From JANQIV01 sp050117315 (GTDB lineage Bacteria > Bacteroidota > Ignavibacteria > Ignavibacteriales > Melioribacteraceae): DNA of 64,000 nucleotides. Below the pieces are notes generated by a model. That model saw only the letters and a program-made list of their open reading frames with translations, was not told the origin of the DNA and ran no database searches. This document shows positions 15,724 to 23,619 of the stretch, piece after piece. The DNA lies in NCBI GenBank assembly GCA_050117315.1, contig JASFMY010000015.1, positions 12,333 through 76,332 on the forward strand. The letters are read 5' to 3'. A program made the translations under genes and the position numbers. Numbering within the stretch: the first letter of the stretch is position 1; each line of letters opens with the position of its first letter.

Positions 15724-18609
15724 TTAGAAATAAACCTCTAAGCCAAGCTGAACTTTTCTCGGCGAAGTGTACCATTGGGGCTTTGCATCAATTTCTTCCA
15801 ATGTAAAATGTCCTTCTTGTGATAATCTTTCCCTTTCAAGTTCCTCGTCTTCGGGTATTCTTACATTCTGGTCGGCAGTTCCGCTTGACGCAAATACTTT
15901 ATCTTCGTTTAGGTTATCAAAAAGGTTGTCTACTTTTAAGAATAACACATATTCAAGACCGCCCAGTTGGAAGAACTTTTTAGCTTTAAGATCAAGATTC
16001 CATTGAACAGGCTTGTTTGCTCTATTTTTGAATTCTACGTCGAGTATATCGTATTTTTCAATAAATTCGGGGGTGTAAGGCTGCCCGCTGCTTAAGTTAC
16101 CTATAAACCCTAGGCTCCAGTCACCCGGCTGGCTGAATGTTACAATTAGATTTAAGGTATGCTCCTGGTCCCAATCCAGCGGAAGAATTTTCCTGTCGAT
16201 AAATTCGACAGCTTCGCCTCCGATTTGAGTAGATGTTTGGATAAGCTGTATTTCTTCGGGATCGGATGAACTGCCGTTTGCAAACGATAGGGTGTAATTA
16301 AATGCGCCCGTAACAAAACCGGCGGTTTTTCTTAATCCTACGGTAAAGCCCTTGGTATTACCGTAATCCCTGTTAATAAATCTCTGGTAGCCCACCGCAT
16401 CAACCGTTGTTACATTTTCAATTCCGAGCAGGTTTCTTATATCTTTATAGAAAGCAGTAATGTCTACTGCTATGTTGTCTGTGATTTGCTGCTGCAAACC
16501 GATTTCATATTGAATTGTTTTTTCCGGGTCAAGATCTGCATTACCGAGAGTTCTATCCTCCAACTGAAGTGAAGTGAGAGTAATTAAAGGCTCATTATAC
16601 ATTTTCTTAAAACTCGGCATCTGGAAGAAATGCCCGTAAGCAGCATGGAAGACTCCCCTATCGGAAATCGGGAAGGAAATCCCCAACCTCGGACTTAGTT
16701 GAAATTTGTTAGATGCATCTGTAAGGTTCTCATCGGTACCAAGTAAGTATGATTCCGTTTTAAAGTTGATAGGCACTCTTTCATTAGGCATAAACAAATC
16801 AAAACGTAAACCGGCATTTATTATTATTTCGCCCAATTCAACTTTATCCTGAATGTATGCACCGATTTCAACAGGCTCTATTTTATAATCATCGTAGTTT
16901 GCTGTTTCATCTTCCCCGTATTTCCTGTATTTCGTCGTACCATATGTATCTTCCCAGGTTTTCCAATACTCCGTCATTATCTCCCAGTACATTTCATACG
17001 TTAGTGTTGGGTCTGCATCGAAATAAAGCCATTGAGAGTTAGCCCACTCTTCTGTCTCGGTGTATCCCCAGTTATAAATTTCTATGTCGTGTTTTTTATA
17101 TTCAAAACCAGCTTTAACAAAATTATATTTATCAACCTGCCAGTTGAAACTCCCGTTTATTAAAAATAAGTCTCTATAGCCTTTGTCATCGCCTCCGCCC
17201 CAGAATCCCCTGGTTGTTCCAAGTGAAAAGTCATCAGCGGAAGAGCTGATCGGCTGGATACCCGTATCGCCGGGGTACTGTGCTACTTTATTATCCTTCC
17301 TATAAAAACTTTCACCGTCATTGTGTTGATAAGAGAAATTGATGTTGTAGAAAAATTTATCCGAGGGGAAATGTTTGAATGTTACAAAATGATGATGCGA
17401 CCAACTTCTGCTGGTTCCTGCCTCATCAGGTTGATATCTTCTTGAGCTGCTCGTAGAACCTAGAGTTTCGGAAAAATTACCGAATATTTGGTAAGATAAG
17501 TTTACTTGCTGAAAAGGGGCCCAGTTCAATTTTGCGTTTAATGAGTATGATTCGTATTCAGCCAACGGACCTTTGGAACCGTCTCCGGTTTTTAATGAAT
17601 CGGGAATCGGAATACCCTGGGTAGCATCAAGCTCATCAGACCTCTGTTGTTGAAACCATTCCTGGTAGGCGGCAATTCTCCAGCCGTCAATTGGATTGTA
17701 TCTTCTTTCATACCATTCTAAACTTTCGTTGTTGTTGTACCTGCCGGAAACGGAAAACCCTAACCTGTCTTGCAAAATAGGACCGGCCAAACTAAATTGA
17801 AAATCAGTTTCGGCAATAGGATTGAAATCATCTACACCGATATAAATATCATCGTTACTGCTTAACCAATCACCCGTATAAGTTTTAATACTTCCCCGGA
17901 ACCTATCTGCAATACCTTTTGTCACTACATTCACAATACCAGACTGGGCCGACCCGTATTCGGCATTAAAGGTTCCGCTTATTACTTCCAGCTCTTGAAC
18001 CATTGAATTTTCAATAACTACGTTATTACCGCCGCCCTGATCAAACGAATTTGTTACGGGAACACCGTCAATTAAATATGCTACTTCCCTTTCACGACCT
18101 CCTCTAAAGTGAAGATCGCCGCCGGAAGTTACAACACCGGGCTGTAAGGCAATAATTTCACTTACCTCAGTTACGGGCATTGATTCAATCGTTTTTGAAT
18201 TAACAACTGAAGCACTGTAGGTTCTGTCTTTTTGAACCGGCGGCCTTGCTGCACGGACAACTACTTCCGCCACCTCAATTCCCTCTTCTGTTAATTCGGC
18301 ATCAACTCTCGTTGTGCGGTCAACACTTACTTCAATGTTTTCAATTGTTAATGTGCTGTAACCGATAAACTTAAAAGTAAGTGTATAAATACCGGGTTGT
18401 AGATTTATAAAAGAGTAGTACCCGTCGGAATCTGTTGAAGCACCCCTTGCGGTGCCTTCAATCAAAACATTTGCTCCCGGCAAAACCAGGCCTGAATTTT
18501 TATCTTTAATAACACCGGCAATTTTACCCGTAGTTCCGGCTGTAATGTAATTACCGTAGATTATGAAAAATAGAATTGCTGCAAATAATGAAGTATTAAA
18601 TTTTCTCAT
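15724..18609 (-). CDS. TonB-dependent outer-membrane receptor (CarboxypepD-regulatory N-domain, SusC-like)
   Basis: 961 residues. Signal peptide 1-24; carboxypeptidase-regulatory-like domain about 27-110 (TGKIAGVIKDKNSGLVLPGANVLIEGT...GYYSFINLQPGIYTLTF); TonB plug about 125-235 (MPVTEVSEIIALQPGVV, FRGGREREVAYLIDGVPV, EYGSAQSGIVNVVTKG); the rest is a 22-strand-type barrel ending with an aromatic residue (KVQLGLEVYF). It imports a ligand using TonB energy. It is the first gene of the minus-strand gene series running to the left edge. No SusD gene is present. Its ligand is inferred from neighbours (phosphoesters, AEP-bearing polymers), not from its own sequence. Confidence 0.92.
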   Translation of the reverse strand: MRKFNTSLFAAILFFIIYGNYITAGTTGKIAGVIKDKNSGLVLPGANVLIEGTARGASTDSDGYYSFINLQPGIYTLTFKFIGYSTLTIENIEVSVDRTTRVDAELTEEGIEVAEVVVRAARPPVQKDRTYSASVVNSKTIESMPVTEVSEIIALQPGVVTSGGDLHFRGGREREVAYLIDGVPVTNSFDQGGGNNVVIENSMVQELEVISGTFNAEYGSAQSGIVNVVTKGIADRFRGSIKTYTGDWLSSNDDIYIGVDDFNPIAETDFQFSLAGPILQDRLGFSVSGRYNNNESLEWYERRYNPIDGWRIAAYQEWFQQQRSDELDATQGIPIPDSLKTGDGSKGPLAEYESYSLNAKLNWAPFQQVNLSYQIFGNFSETLGSTSSSRRYQPDEAGTSRSWSHHHFVTFKHFPSDKFFYNINFSYQHNDGESFYRKDNKVAQYPGDTGIQPISSSADDFSLGTTRGFWGGGDDKGYRDLFLINGSFNWQVDKYNFVKAGFEYKKHDIEIYNWGYTETEEWANSQWLYFDADPTLTYEMYWEIMTEYWKTWEDTYGTTKYRKYGEDETANYDDYKIEPVEIGAYIQDKVELGEIIINAGLRFDLFMPNERVPINFKTESYLLGTDENLTDASNKFQLSPRLGISFPISDRGVFHAAYGHFFQMPSFKKMYNEPLITLTSLQLEDRTLGNADLDPEKTIQYEIGLQQQITDNIAVDITAFYKDIRNLLGIENVTTVDAVGYQRFINRDYGNTKGFTVGLRKTAGFVTGAFNYTLSFANGSSSDPEEIQLIQTSTQIGGEAVEFIDRKILPLDWDQEHTLNLIVTFSQPGDWSLGFIGNLSSGQPYTPEFIEKYDILDVEFKNRANKPVQWNLDLKAKKFFQLGGLEYVLFLKVDNLFDNLNEDKVFASSGTADQNVRIPEDEELERERLSQEGHFTLEEIDAKPQWYTSPRKVQLGLEVYF

Positions 18610-18700
18610 AAATTTTTTAGCTATAATTTTTTGTTAAAAAGTTCTTTGAAAAAACCGGTGGAAATTTAAAGAGAAGAATTGGTGTTAAAGTTATGCGAGA

Positions 18701-18729
18701 ATTAAATGTAAAATTAAGCTTGTGTTAAG
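18701..18729 (-). promoter_or_regulatory. Pho-box-like array, 3 units, upstream of TonB receptor
   Basis: On the minus strand three 7-mers CTTAACA, CTTAATT and ATTTAAT are separated by 4-nt spacers (11-bp period), 92-120 bp before the receptor start. The same order CTTAA(C/T)A, CTTAA(C/T)A, ATTTAAT with 4-nt spacers is found before the phosphoesterase gene at 19181-21217. The layout matches PhoB/PhoP-type direct-repeat operators; TTAACA is the Bacillus half-site and CTTAACCT the cyanobacterial one. Confidence 0.55.
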
Positions 18730-18804
18730 CAGAGCTAATTATTTATTTTAATTTTATTACCTGCAATTAAATATTTGCGAAATTATCAACTTCCATCAAA
18801 AACA

Positions 18805-18845
18805 AATTAATTTATTGTTAATTCATAATTAAGATATTCTTAAAA
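18805..18845. promoter_or_regulatory. Second 11-bp-period TTAA array upstream of TonB receptor
   Basis: TTAA cores begin at 18807, 18818, 18829 and 18840, exactly 11 bp apart. Flanking bases are less uniform than in the other arrays, so this one is weaker as a Pho-box candidate despite its exact spacing. Confidence 0.4.
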
Positions 18846-19180
18846 CAACTTTCAATCTTAACCAGTAAAGATTCTATATCATCAAAATCCATATTTCTTT
18901 ATCATCTTAACACAAATAAACCTGTTTTGCTTTTTTTACAAAATACACAGACCCCGTTCATGGTTTAATTAAGCAAATCTATGTTCCGTATTCATGTTAA
19001 AATAGGAGAACTTACATACCATACTTATTTGGAGGAGAAGTTCCGTGTATTTTATGACGGAAAAGGTGTTACGCTGCCGGGTCTGTTTAATTCAAGAAGA
19101 GTTATTTTTCAGTGGAGTTAAAGAAGGAGGACCTGTCTACCTAAATCATATTAGCAAAGGAGTACCTATCCTCCAACCAT

Positions 19181-21217
19181 TCATCGAAGGAGGAGCATTT
19201 TTTTTGTAATAGTTTTATTATTCGTAGAAAGCTGATAATAATAAATCCCGCTGCTTAAATTACTGCCGTCAAATTTAATTTCGTATGTGCCGGGAGATTT
19301 AGGCCCGTTTATTAGTGTTCTAATTTCATTTCCGAGAATGTCGTAAATTTTTAAAGACGTAGGTGACGCAAAGTTTGCGTCACCTACTACAGTTGGGATA
19401 TTGAATTTTATTGTTGTAGACGGATTAAAGGGGTTCGGGTAATTTTGTTCCAGAATTAGTTCACCTTGAATTGCATCATCTTCTTTTTCATCAATTCCCG
19501 TTATTGATTTTACAAACTCAAAACTGTCTATCACTTCTTCATTTTCATCAATTGCCGTTAGTTTTAACTTGTTATCGTTAATTTCAACTTTAGTGTAGTG
19601 GTATTTTGAAAATGATTTTGTTATATGACTAAAGTCCCGTGCATAATCATCCAGCCCGCCGCCACCGCCGCCGGTAATTACATAATAAACCCCGTTAAGT
19701 TTACCTCTTTCATAACCGTGAGTGTGACCGTTGAAAACAATATCAACATCGTTTTCTTCAAATAGAGGGAGTAAATAATTCCTAACATTATCATCACCGT
19801 CCCAGCTATCCCATAACTCGCAGTATGGCGGATGATGAAAATAAACAAACGTCCAGCCGGCATTTCTTTTTTCATCCGATTCAAGCTGGTCTTTTAAAAA
19901 TTTGTACTGCGGCGAATTCGGTGAAAAATCAATATTCGAATCCAGGTTTATAAAGAATGTATTTCCCCAGGTAAATGAATAATATCTTTCCGTGTTTTCA
20001 TCGTTGTTGCTTGGATAATAAAAAGTTTCCAGGTAAGTCTTTGCATCATCATAATAAACATCATGATTACCGATACATGTATAAATATTTATCCCATTAA
20101 CAATATTTTCATAAGGTTTAAAGTAGATCTCGTCGTATTCCGATCCGTCGGATTGAGAGACATCACCTACATGAATTCCAAAATCCGCAGTTTCTTTTTC
20201 CAATAACGACGCAATTTTATACTGGGCATCATTCCCCGTACCGCTGTCGCCCCAGACTAAAAAGGTTACATCTTTTACATTATCCGGTTTTACAGTATAG
20301 AATGAATCGACCCTGGAATAACTGACCTCATCGTTAAATACCCGGTAATAATATTTACGGTTGGCTTCAAGGTTTTCGATTTTCACAAAATGAATATTAC
20401 CGGAACTGTCTTCTAAAATTTCATTTTCCAAAACAACAGTTTCGCCGTATTTAACCTTACCCATTGATGCTTCTATAGTCCGCCATGCAATTGCAATAGA
20501 ATTTGTATCCGGCAGTTGCAGGTAAGGCATTCTGTTTATCTCAACCAGTTTTTGTTCAGGCTGCTCATATACATTTTTTTCATTGGTAACTGATACAGAG
20601 TCAAAATATGCACCGGTCATTGCATAGCAGCTCAGCCCGACTTTACCTTCAACAAATTGAGTATCGCGCTGCGTTGTAAAATGTTCCCCATTAACGTAAA
20701 CTGTAATCGAATCAGCCCTTACATCCGCAGTTAAAGAAAACCACCCTTCCGGGATTGCTTGCGAAGGGCTTTCTTCATAAATAGTTTCAGGCTCGCCGTT
20801 AACAAATTTTTGAAGCCGCCTTAACGGCCCGCCGTTGCCGTTATCCTGTAAAAGAAGAAAACGGTAGTAATTATTTTTGTCTACATATCTAAATATAATC
20901 CCTATCCCGTCATTGTCGGTTGCTTTAGCTAAAACATTAAACGAATAATTATCCCATTTTTCATACCCGGCAGAGATATGTGTTCCAAGATGATATTTAA
21001 ACTCGTCCGGCGCAACGTAAGCCCATATGTTTGAATTTTGCCTGAGAACACCGTCCTCAATAAACCAGTTACTTGGGCCGGAATACTGGGGTTCGTCGTC
21101 GGTAACTTCCCAATTACCTAATGTGCTTTCATTGAAAGAATCATGAAAAGGCAGGTTTTGTGATGATACTAATGAACAACTAAATAAAAACAGTAAATAA
21201 TAGAGTTTGCATTTCAT
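19181..21217 (-). CDS. Surface-exported purple-acid-phosphatase-like phosphoesterase with T9SS domain
   Basis: 678 residues. Signal peptide 1-19 (YYLLFLFSCSLVSSQ); LamG-like/DUF1080-type jellyroll about 22-215 (FHDSFNESTLGNWEV ... GAYFDSVSVT); Fn3-like phosphatase N-domain about 230-315 (MPYLQLPDTNSIAIAWRT ... YYYRVFND); metallophosphoesterase about 320-560 with VWGDSGTGN, HVGDVSQSD, CIGNHDVYY, YFHHPPY and FNGHTHGYERG. The last ~85 residues are a T9SS type A domain (NYPNPFNPSTTIKF ... GIYYYQLSTNNKTITKKMLLLR). It should act at the cell surface on phosphoesters. A Pho-box-like array lies 39-85 bp before its start. Confidence 0.9.
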   Translation of the reverse strand: MKCKLYYLLFLFSCSLVSSQNLPFHDSFNESTLGNWEVTDDEPQYSGPSNWFIEDGVLRQNSNIWAYVAPDEFKYHLGTHISAGYEKWDNYSFNVLAKATDNDGIGIIFRYVDKNNYYRFLLLQDNGNGGPLRRLQKFVNGEPETIYEESPSQAIPEGWFSLTADVRADSITVYVNGEHFTTQRDTQFVEGKVGLSCYAMTGAYFDSVSVTNEKNVYEQPEQKLVEINRMPYLQLPDTNSIAIAWRTIEASMGKVKYGETVVLENEILEDSSGNIHFVKIENLEANRKYYYRVFNDEVSYSRVDSFYTVKPDNVKDVTFLVWGDSGTGNDAQYKIASLLEKETADFGIHVGDVSQSDGSEYDEIYFKPYENIVNGINIYTCIGNHDVYYDDAKTYLETFYYPSNNDENTERYYSFTWGNTFFINLDSNIDFSPNSPQYKFLKDQLESDEKRNAGWTFVYFHHPPYCELWDSWDGDDNVRNYLLPLFEENDVDIVFNGHTHGYERGKLNGVYYVITGGGGGGLDDYARDFSHITKSFSKYHYTKVEINDNKLKLTAIDENEEVIDSFEFVKSITGIDEKEDDAIQGELILEQNYPNPFNPSTTIKFNIPTVVGDANFASPTSLKIYDILGNEIRTLINGPKSPGTYEIKFDGSNLSSGIYYYQLSTNNKTITKKMLLLR

Positions 21218-21255
21218 AGAGTTTTTTTGGGGCGAAATTTAATATTTACCTTGAC

Positions 21256-21302
21256 TGTTAACATTAAGGTAATATTAAATGATGTGTTAAGAAATTATTA
21301 AG
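21256..21302 (-). promoter_or_regulatory. Pho-box-like array upstream of the T9SS phosphoesterase
   Basis: TTAA cores begin at 21258, 21264, 21275, 21287 and 21298. On the minus strand the units read CTTAATA, CTTAACA and ATTTAAT with 4-nt spacers, then CCTTAAT. The array ends 39 bp before the start codon at 21217 and has the same unit order as the array before the TonB receptor. Confidence 0.55.
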
Positions 21303-21304
21303 AG

Positions 21305-21745
21305 AACCCGTTGTTCGAAATAAAAAGCCGGGGGAAGCCGGGACAGTTGTATGTTGCCTAAAGAAAGCAGTTTTGTTGAAACCTATTGCCACAGCCGGAA
21401 CTGTCTATTCTTTAAGTTTTGGCTTCTAAGTTCTCTATATTGGATTACGTCTTAAGATTTTCGCACCAGGGGGCTAGTGAAACTTCATTCGACGGATAAT
21501 AGTCTGTTCTAGACTATCACATAATTTTGTAAGTAAATGAGTTTATTATTTGGTAAGGGAAAATGATGTTTTTCCCGTTATTTCCACAATTTGCTAATAT
21601 CCATAGCTTATTTTTAACTTCCCCAAATGCGCGGACTCTTGTCGGCCGTCTTGCGTGTTCTTGTCGGTGTCTTGCGGGAAGACTCGGGGTCTTTAATATC
21701 TATTTAGTTATTGACTGTTATGATAGTATGTAGGAACAACGGGTT
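21305..21745. repeat. 441-bp segment bounded by perfect 12-bp inverted repeats
   Basis: AACCCGTTGTTC at 21305-21316 and GAACAACGGGTT at 21734-21745 are exact reverse complements. The interior is less A+T-rich than its flanks and has no convincing ORF. It could be a non-autonomous insertion (MITE-like) or a structured RNA closed by these arms. No target-site duplication was identified. Confidence 0.4.
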
Positions 21746-21778
21746 AAGAGAGATTAAGCGGAATAAAACCAATGCTGT

Positions 21779-21818
21779 TTTAACAAAATTTTAATACAAA
21801 AATTAAAACTGTGTTAAC
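21779..21818 (+). promoter_or_regulatory. Pho-box-like array upstream of the alkaline-phosphatase-family gene
   Basis: Four 7-mers start at 21779, 21790, 21801 and 21812, exactly 11 bp apart with 4-nt spacers: TTTAACA, TTTAATA, AATTAAA and TGTTAAC. The array ends 61 bp before the GTG start at 21880. Confidence 0.5.
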
Positions 21819-21879
21819 AGATATCTTTTTTTTATTCCTTAAAATTGTTACGGCTACAGAAAAATAAAGGAATAAAAAA

Positions 21880-23511
21880 GTGATAAAAAAATTTTTGTTG
21901 TTAGCGTTATTTACAGCAGCACTCTTCAAGATAGAAGCAGGCGACCAAATAGCAAAACATGTTATAGTTATAGGCATTGACGGAATGAGTCCGGACGGAA
22001 TAATGAATGCAAGCACACCGGTAATGGATGAAATGATGAAAAACGGCGCCTATACCTTAAAAGCAAGAGCAGTATTACCCACAAGCAGCAGTACGAACTG
22101 GGCTTCGATGATGATGGGTGCTGGACCGGAACAGCACGGGATTACTTCTAACGGCTGGGAGCCGGACGACTTTATACTGCCGCCTGTAGTTACTGGAAGC
22201 GGTTCCATTTTTCCAACAATATTCAGCGTTATTAGAGAACAAAAGCCGGATGCTGAAACTGCAGCCATCTACCACTGGACAGGTTTCGGAAGACTGTTTG
22301 AAAAAGACGCGCCGAGTTATGATGTAACTGCGGATACGGAATATGAAACCACGGAATTGGTAGCTGATTACGTAAAATCTAAAAAACCGTTCTTCTTGTT
22401 TATTCAATTGGATCATGTTGACCATGCCGGACATGAGTACGGACACGGAACCGAAGAATACTATAAATCCGTTGAGCGGACTGATTCGCTAATCGGAAGA
22501 ATTGTTCAATCAACTAAAGAAGCCGGAATATTTGAAGAAACTACGTTTTTAGTTACATCGGACCACGGGGGAATCGGTTTCGGTCACGGCGGCGAAACAC
22601 TGGAAGAAATAGAAATTCCTTTTATACTTTACGGCAAAGGTATTAAAAAAGCCCACCCGGTTAAACATACAGTCTATACATATGATAACGCCGCTACGTG
22701 CGCTTTTGCCTTGAATATTGAAAGGCCTTATGCGTGGATAGGCAGACCTCTAAAAAGTGCGTTCGAAGGTTATGAGTCACCAAAAGTTTTAAATGAAAAA
22801 GCATTTCTTAATAAACCTATTATTTACCCGAAGAAAAAATTTTATGACCCTGCCGGCGGTTTGTTTATTGATAAAAATGCAACGGTTAAAATTGAATCAA
22901 CGGACGAAAATACTGAAATTAGATATACCCTGGATGGAACACGGCCTACAAGGGAATCTAAATTATACGAAGGAAAATTTAAGTTAAACGAATCAGCCGT
23001 AGTAAGCGCAAAAGCATTCAGGGGAAAAGATGAAGAAAGTTTAGCTTCTACTGCGTTTTATAGGCTGATAAAAAGCGACGGGGACAACGGGATAAATTAC
23101 AAGTACTATGAAGGCGAAGGATGGTCGGTTCTGCCTGTTTTTGAATCGTTAACCCCGTTAAGGAGCGGAACGGTTTACGAATTCAGAATGAATGTTATTG
23201 ACCACAGGGAAAGTTACTATGCAATATGTTATGAATCATACCTCCGGATTGATAAAGCGGGCGAGTATAAATTTTATACTTCATCCGATGACGGAAGCAA
23301 ACTCTATATCGACGGGAAAGAAGTTGTGGATAACGACGGCGACCACGGAGTAAAGGAAAGGAGCGGTTCAATAGAATTAACTGAAGGAAAACACAAAATC
23401 AAGGTATTATATTTTAACGGCGGCGGCGGTGCGTGGCTGGATGTTTTTTATAAAGGCCCCGGAATACCAAAACAAATTATCCCGGCCAATAAATTGTTTT
23501 TGGAGGAATAA
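21880..23511 (+). CDS. Secreted alkaline-phosphatase-superfamily phosphodiesterase with chitobiase-type and PA14 domains
   Basis: 543 residues from a GTG start with AAAGG upstream. Signal peptide 1-20 (FLLLALFTAALFKIEA). Residues about 25-270 are a type I phosphodiesterase/nucleotide pyrophosphatase fold: VIGIDGM (metal D34), LPTSSSTNW with the probable nucleophile S70, LDHVDHAGHEYG and VTSDHGGIGFGHGG for the two metal sites. About 300-385 is a chitobiase/hexosaminidase C-terminal-type domain (IRYTLDGTRPTRESKLYEG). About 395-540 is a PA14 sugar-binding domain (GEYKFYTSSDDGSKLYIDGK ... GGGGAWLDVFY). Likely acts on phosphodiesters attached to glycans, in the periplasm or outside. It is divergent from the T9SS phosphoesterase. 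Confidence 0.87.
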   Translation: MIKKFLLLALFTAALFKIEAGDQIAKHVIVIGIDGMSPDGIMNASTPVMDEMMKNGAYTLKARAVLPTSSSTNWASMMMGAGPEQHGITSNGWEPDDFILPPVVTGSGSIFPTIFSVIREQKPDAETAAIYHWTGFGRLFEKDAPSYDVTADTEYETTELVADYVKSKKPFFLFIQLDHVDHAGHEYGHGTEEYYKSVERTDSLIGRIVQSTKEAGIFEETTFLVTSDHGGIGFGHGGETLEEIEIPFILYGKGIKKAHPVKHTVYTYDNAATCAFALNIERPYAWIGRPLKSAFEGYESPKVLNEKAFLNKPIIYPKKKFYDPAGGLFIDKNATVKIESTDENTEIRYTLDGTRPTRESKLYEGKFKLNESAVVSAKAFRGKDEESLASTAFYRLIKSDGDNGINYKYYEGEGWSVLPVFESLTPLRSGTVYEFRMNVIDHRESYYAICYESYLRIDKAGEYKFYTSSDDGSKLYIDGKEVVDNDGDHGVKERSGSIELTEGKHKIKVLYFNGGGGAWLDVFYKGPGIPKQIIPANKLFLEE

Positions 23512-23523
23512 TATACTACTAAA

Positions 23524-23560
23524 AATGCTGTTTTGGCTATGTGCCTGCCAAAACAGCATT
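23524..23560. terminator. 14-bp-stem hairpin between convergent genes
   Basis: AATGCTGTTTTGGC pairs perfectly with GCCAAAACAGCATT around a 9-nt loop. On the minus strand the stem runs into TTTTTAGTAG, so it best serves the leftward pil operon. It starts 12 bp after the phosphodiesterase stop codon, and rightwards the stem is followed by A's, so it is a poor intrinsic terminator for that gene. Confidence 0.55.
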
Positions 23561-23619
23561 AAAAAAACAACCGGTAACTTTTATCAAACTTTACAACAAT
23601 TTCGTTTTAATTCACAAAG

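Larger units (their letters stand above)
18610..19180. promoter_or_regulatory. 571-bp intergenic region upstream of the TonB receptor
   Basis: Very A+T-rich near the receptor start, with two arrays of regularly spaced TTAA cores (annotated separately). The right part (18981-19180) is more balanced in composition and rich in GGAGGA/TCCTCC words. A 46-codon plus-strand open frame at 18981-19121 has no recognisable product. No RNA gene was recognised. Confidence 0.6.
21218..21879. promoter_or_regulatory. 662-bp divergent intergenic region with an inverted-repeat-bounded segment
   Basis: Promoter region for two divergently transcribed phosphatase genes. Each side has its own 11-bp-period TTAA array. 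Between them a 441-bp segment is bounded by AACCCGTTGTTC (21305) and its exact reverse complement (21734). Inside are GACAGTT/AACTGTC complementary words, a two-copy direct repeat (TCTTGTCGG...GTCTTGCG, from 21637 and 21659) and a small hairpin AAGAC-TCGGG-GTCTT at 21679. TTGACTGTTA occurs at 21251 and again at 21711. No coding frame or known RNA family was recognised. Confidence 0.5.

Noticed and set aside
15692..15775. N-terminal extension of the large secreted protein to 15775
   Set aside because: It overlaps the TonB-receptor gene and would bury the signal peptide; the ATG at 15691 has a ribosome site.
18981..19121. 46-codon plus-strand open frame in the intergenic region (MFRIHVKIGELTY...)
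   Set aside because: No ribosome site, no recognisable family, and the surrounding DNA is rich in simple GGAGGA words. Could be a gene remnant but cannot be supported.
19169..19194. TCCTCC/GGAGGA hairpin at the 3' end of the T9SS phosphoesterase gene
   Set aside because: Only 6 bp with a 14-nt loop, partly inside the last codons, and no T-run follows on the minus strand.
21330..21480. Possible riboswitch or self-splicing RNA in the divergent phosphatase promoter
   Set aside because: There are complementary words (GACAGTT/AACTGTC) but no consensus core of any riboswitch or intron family that I can recognise.
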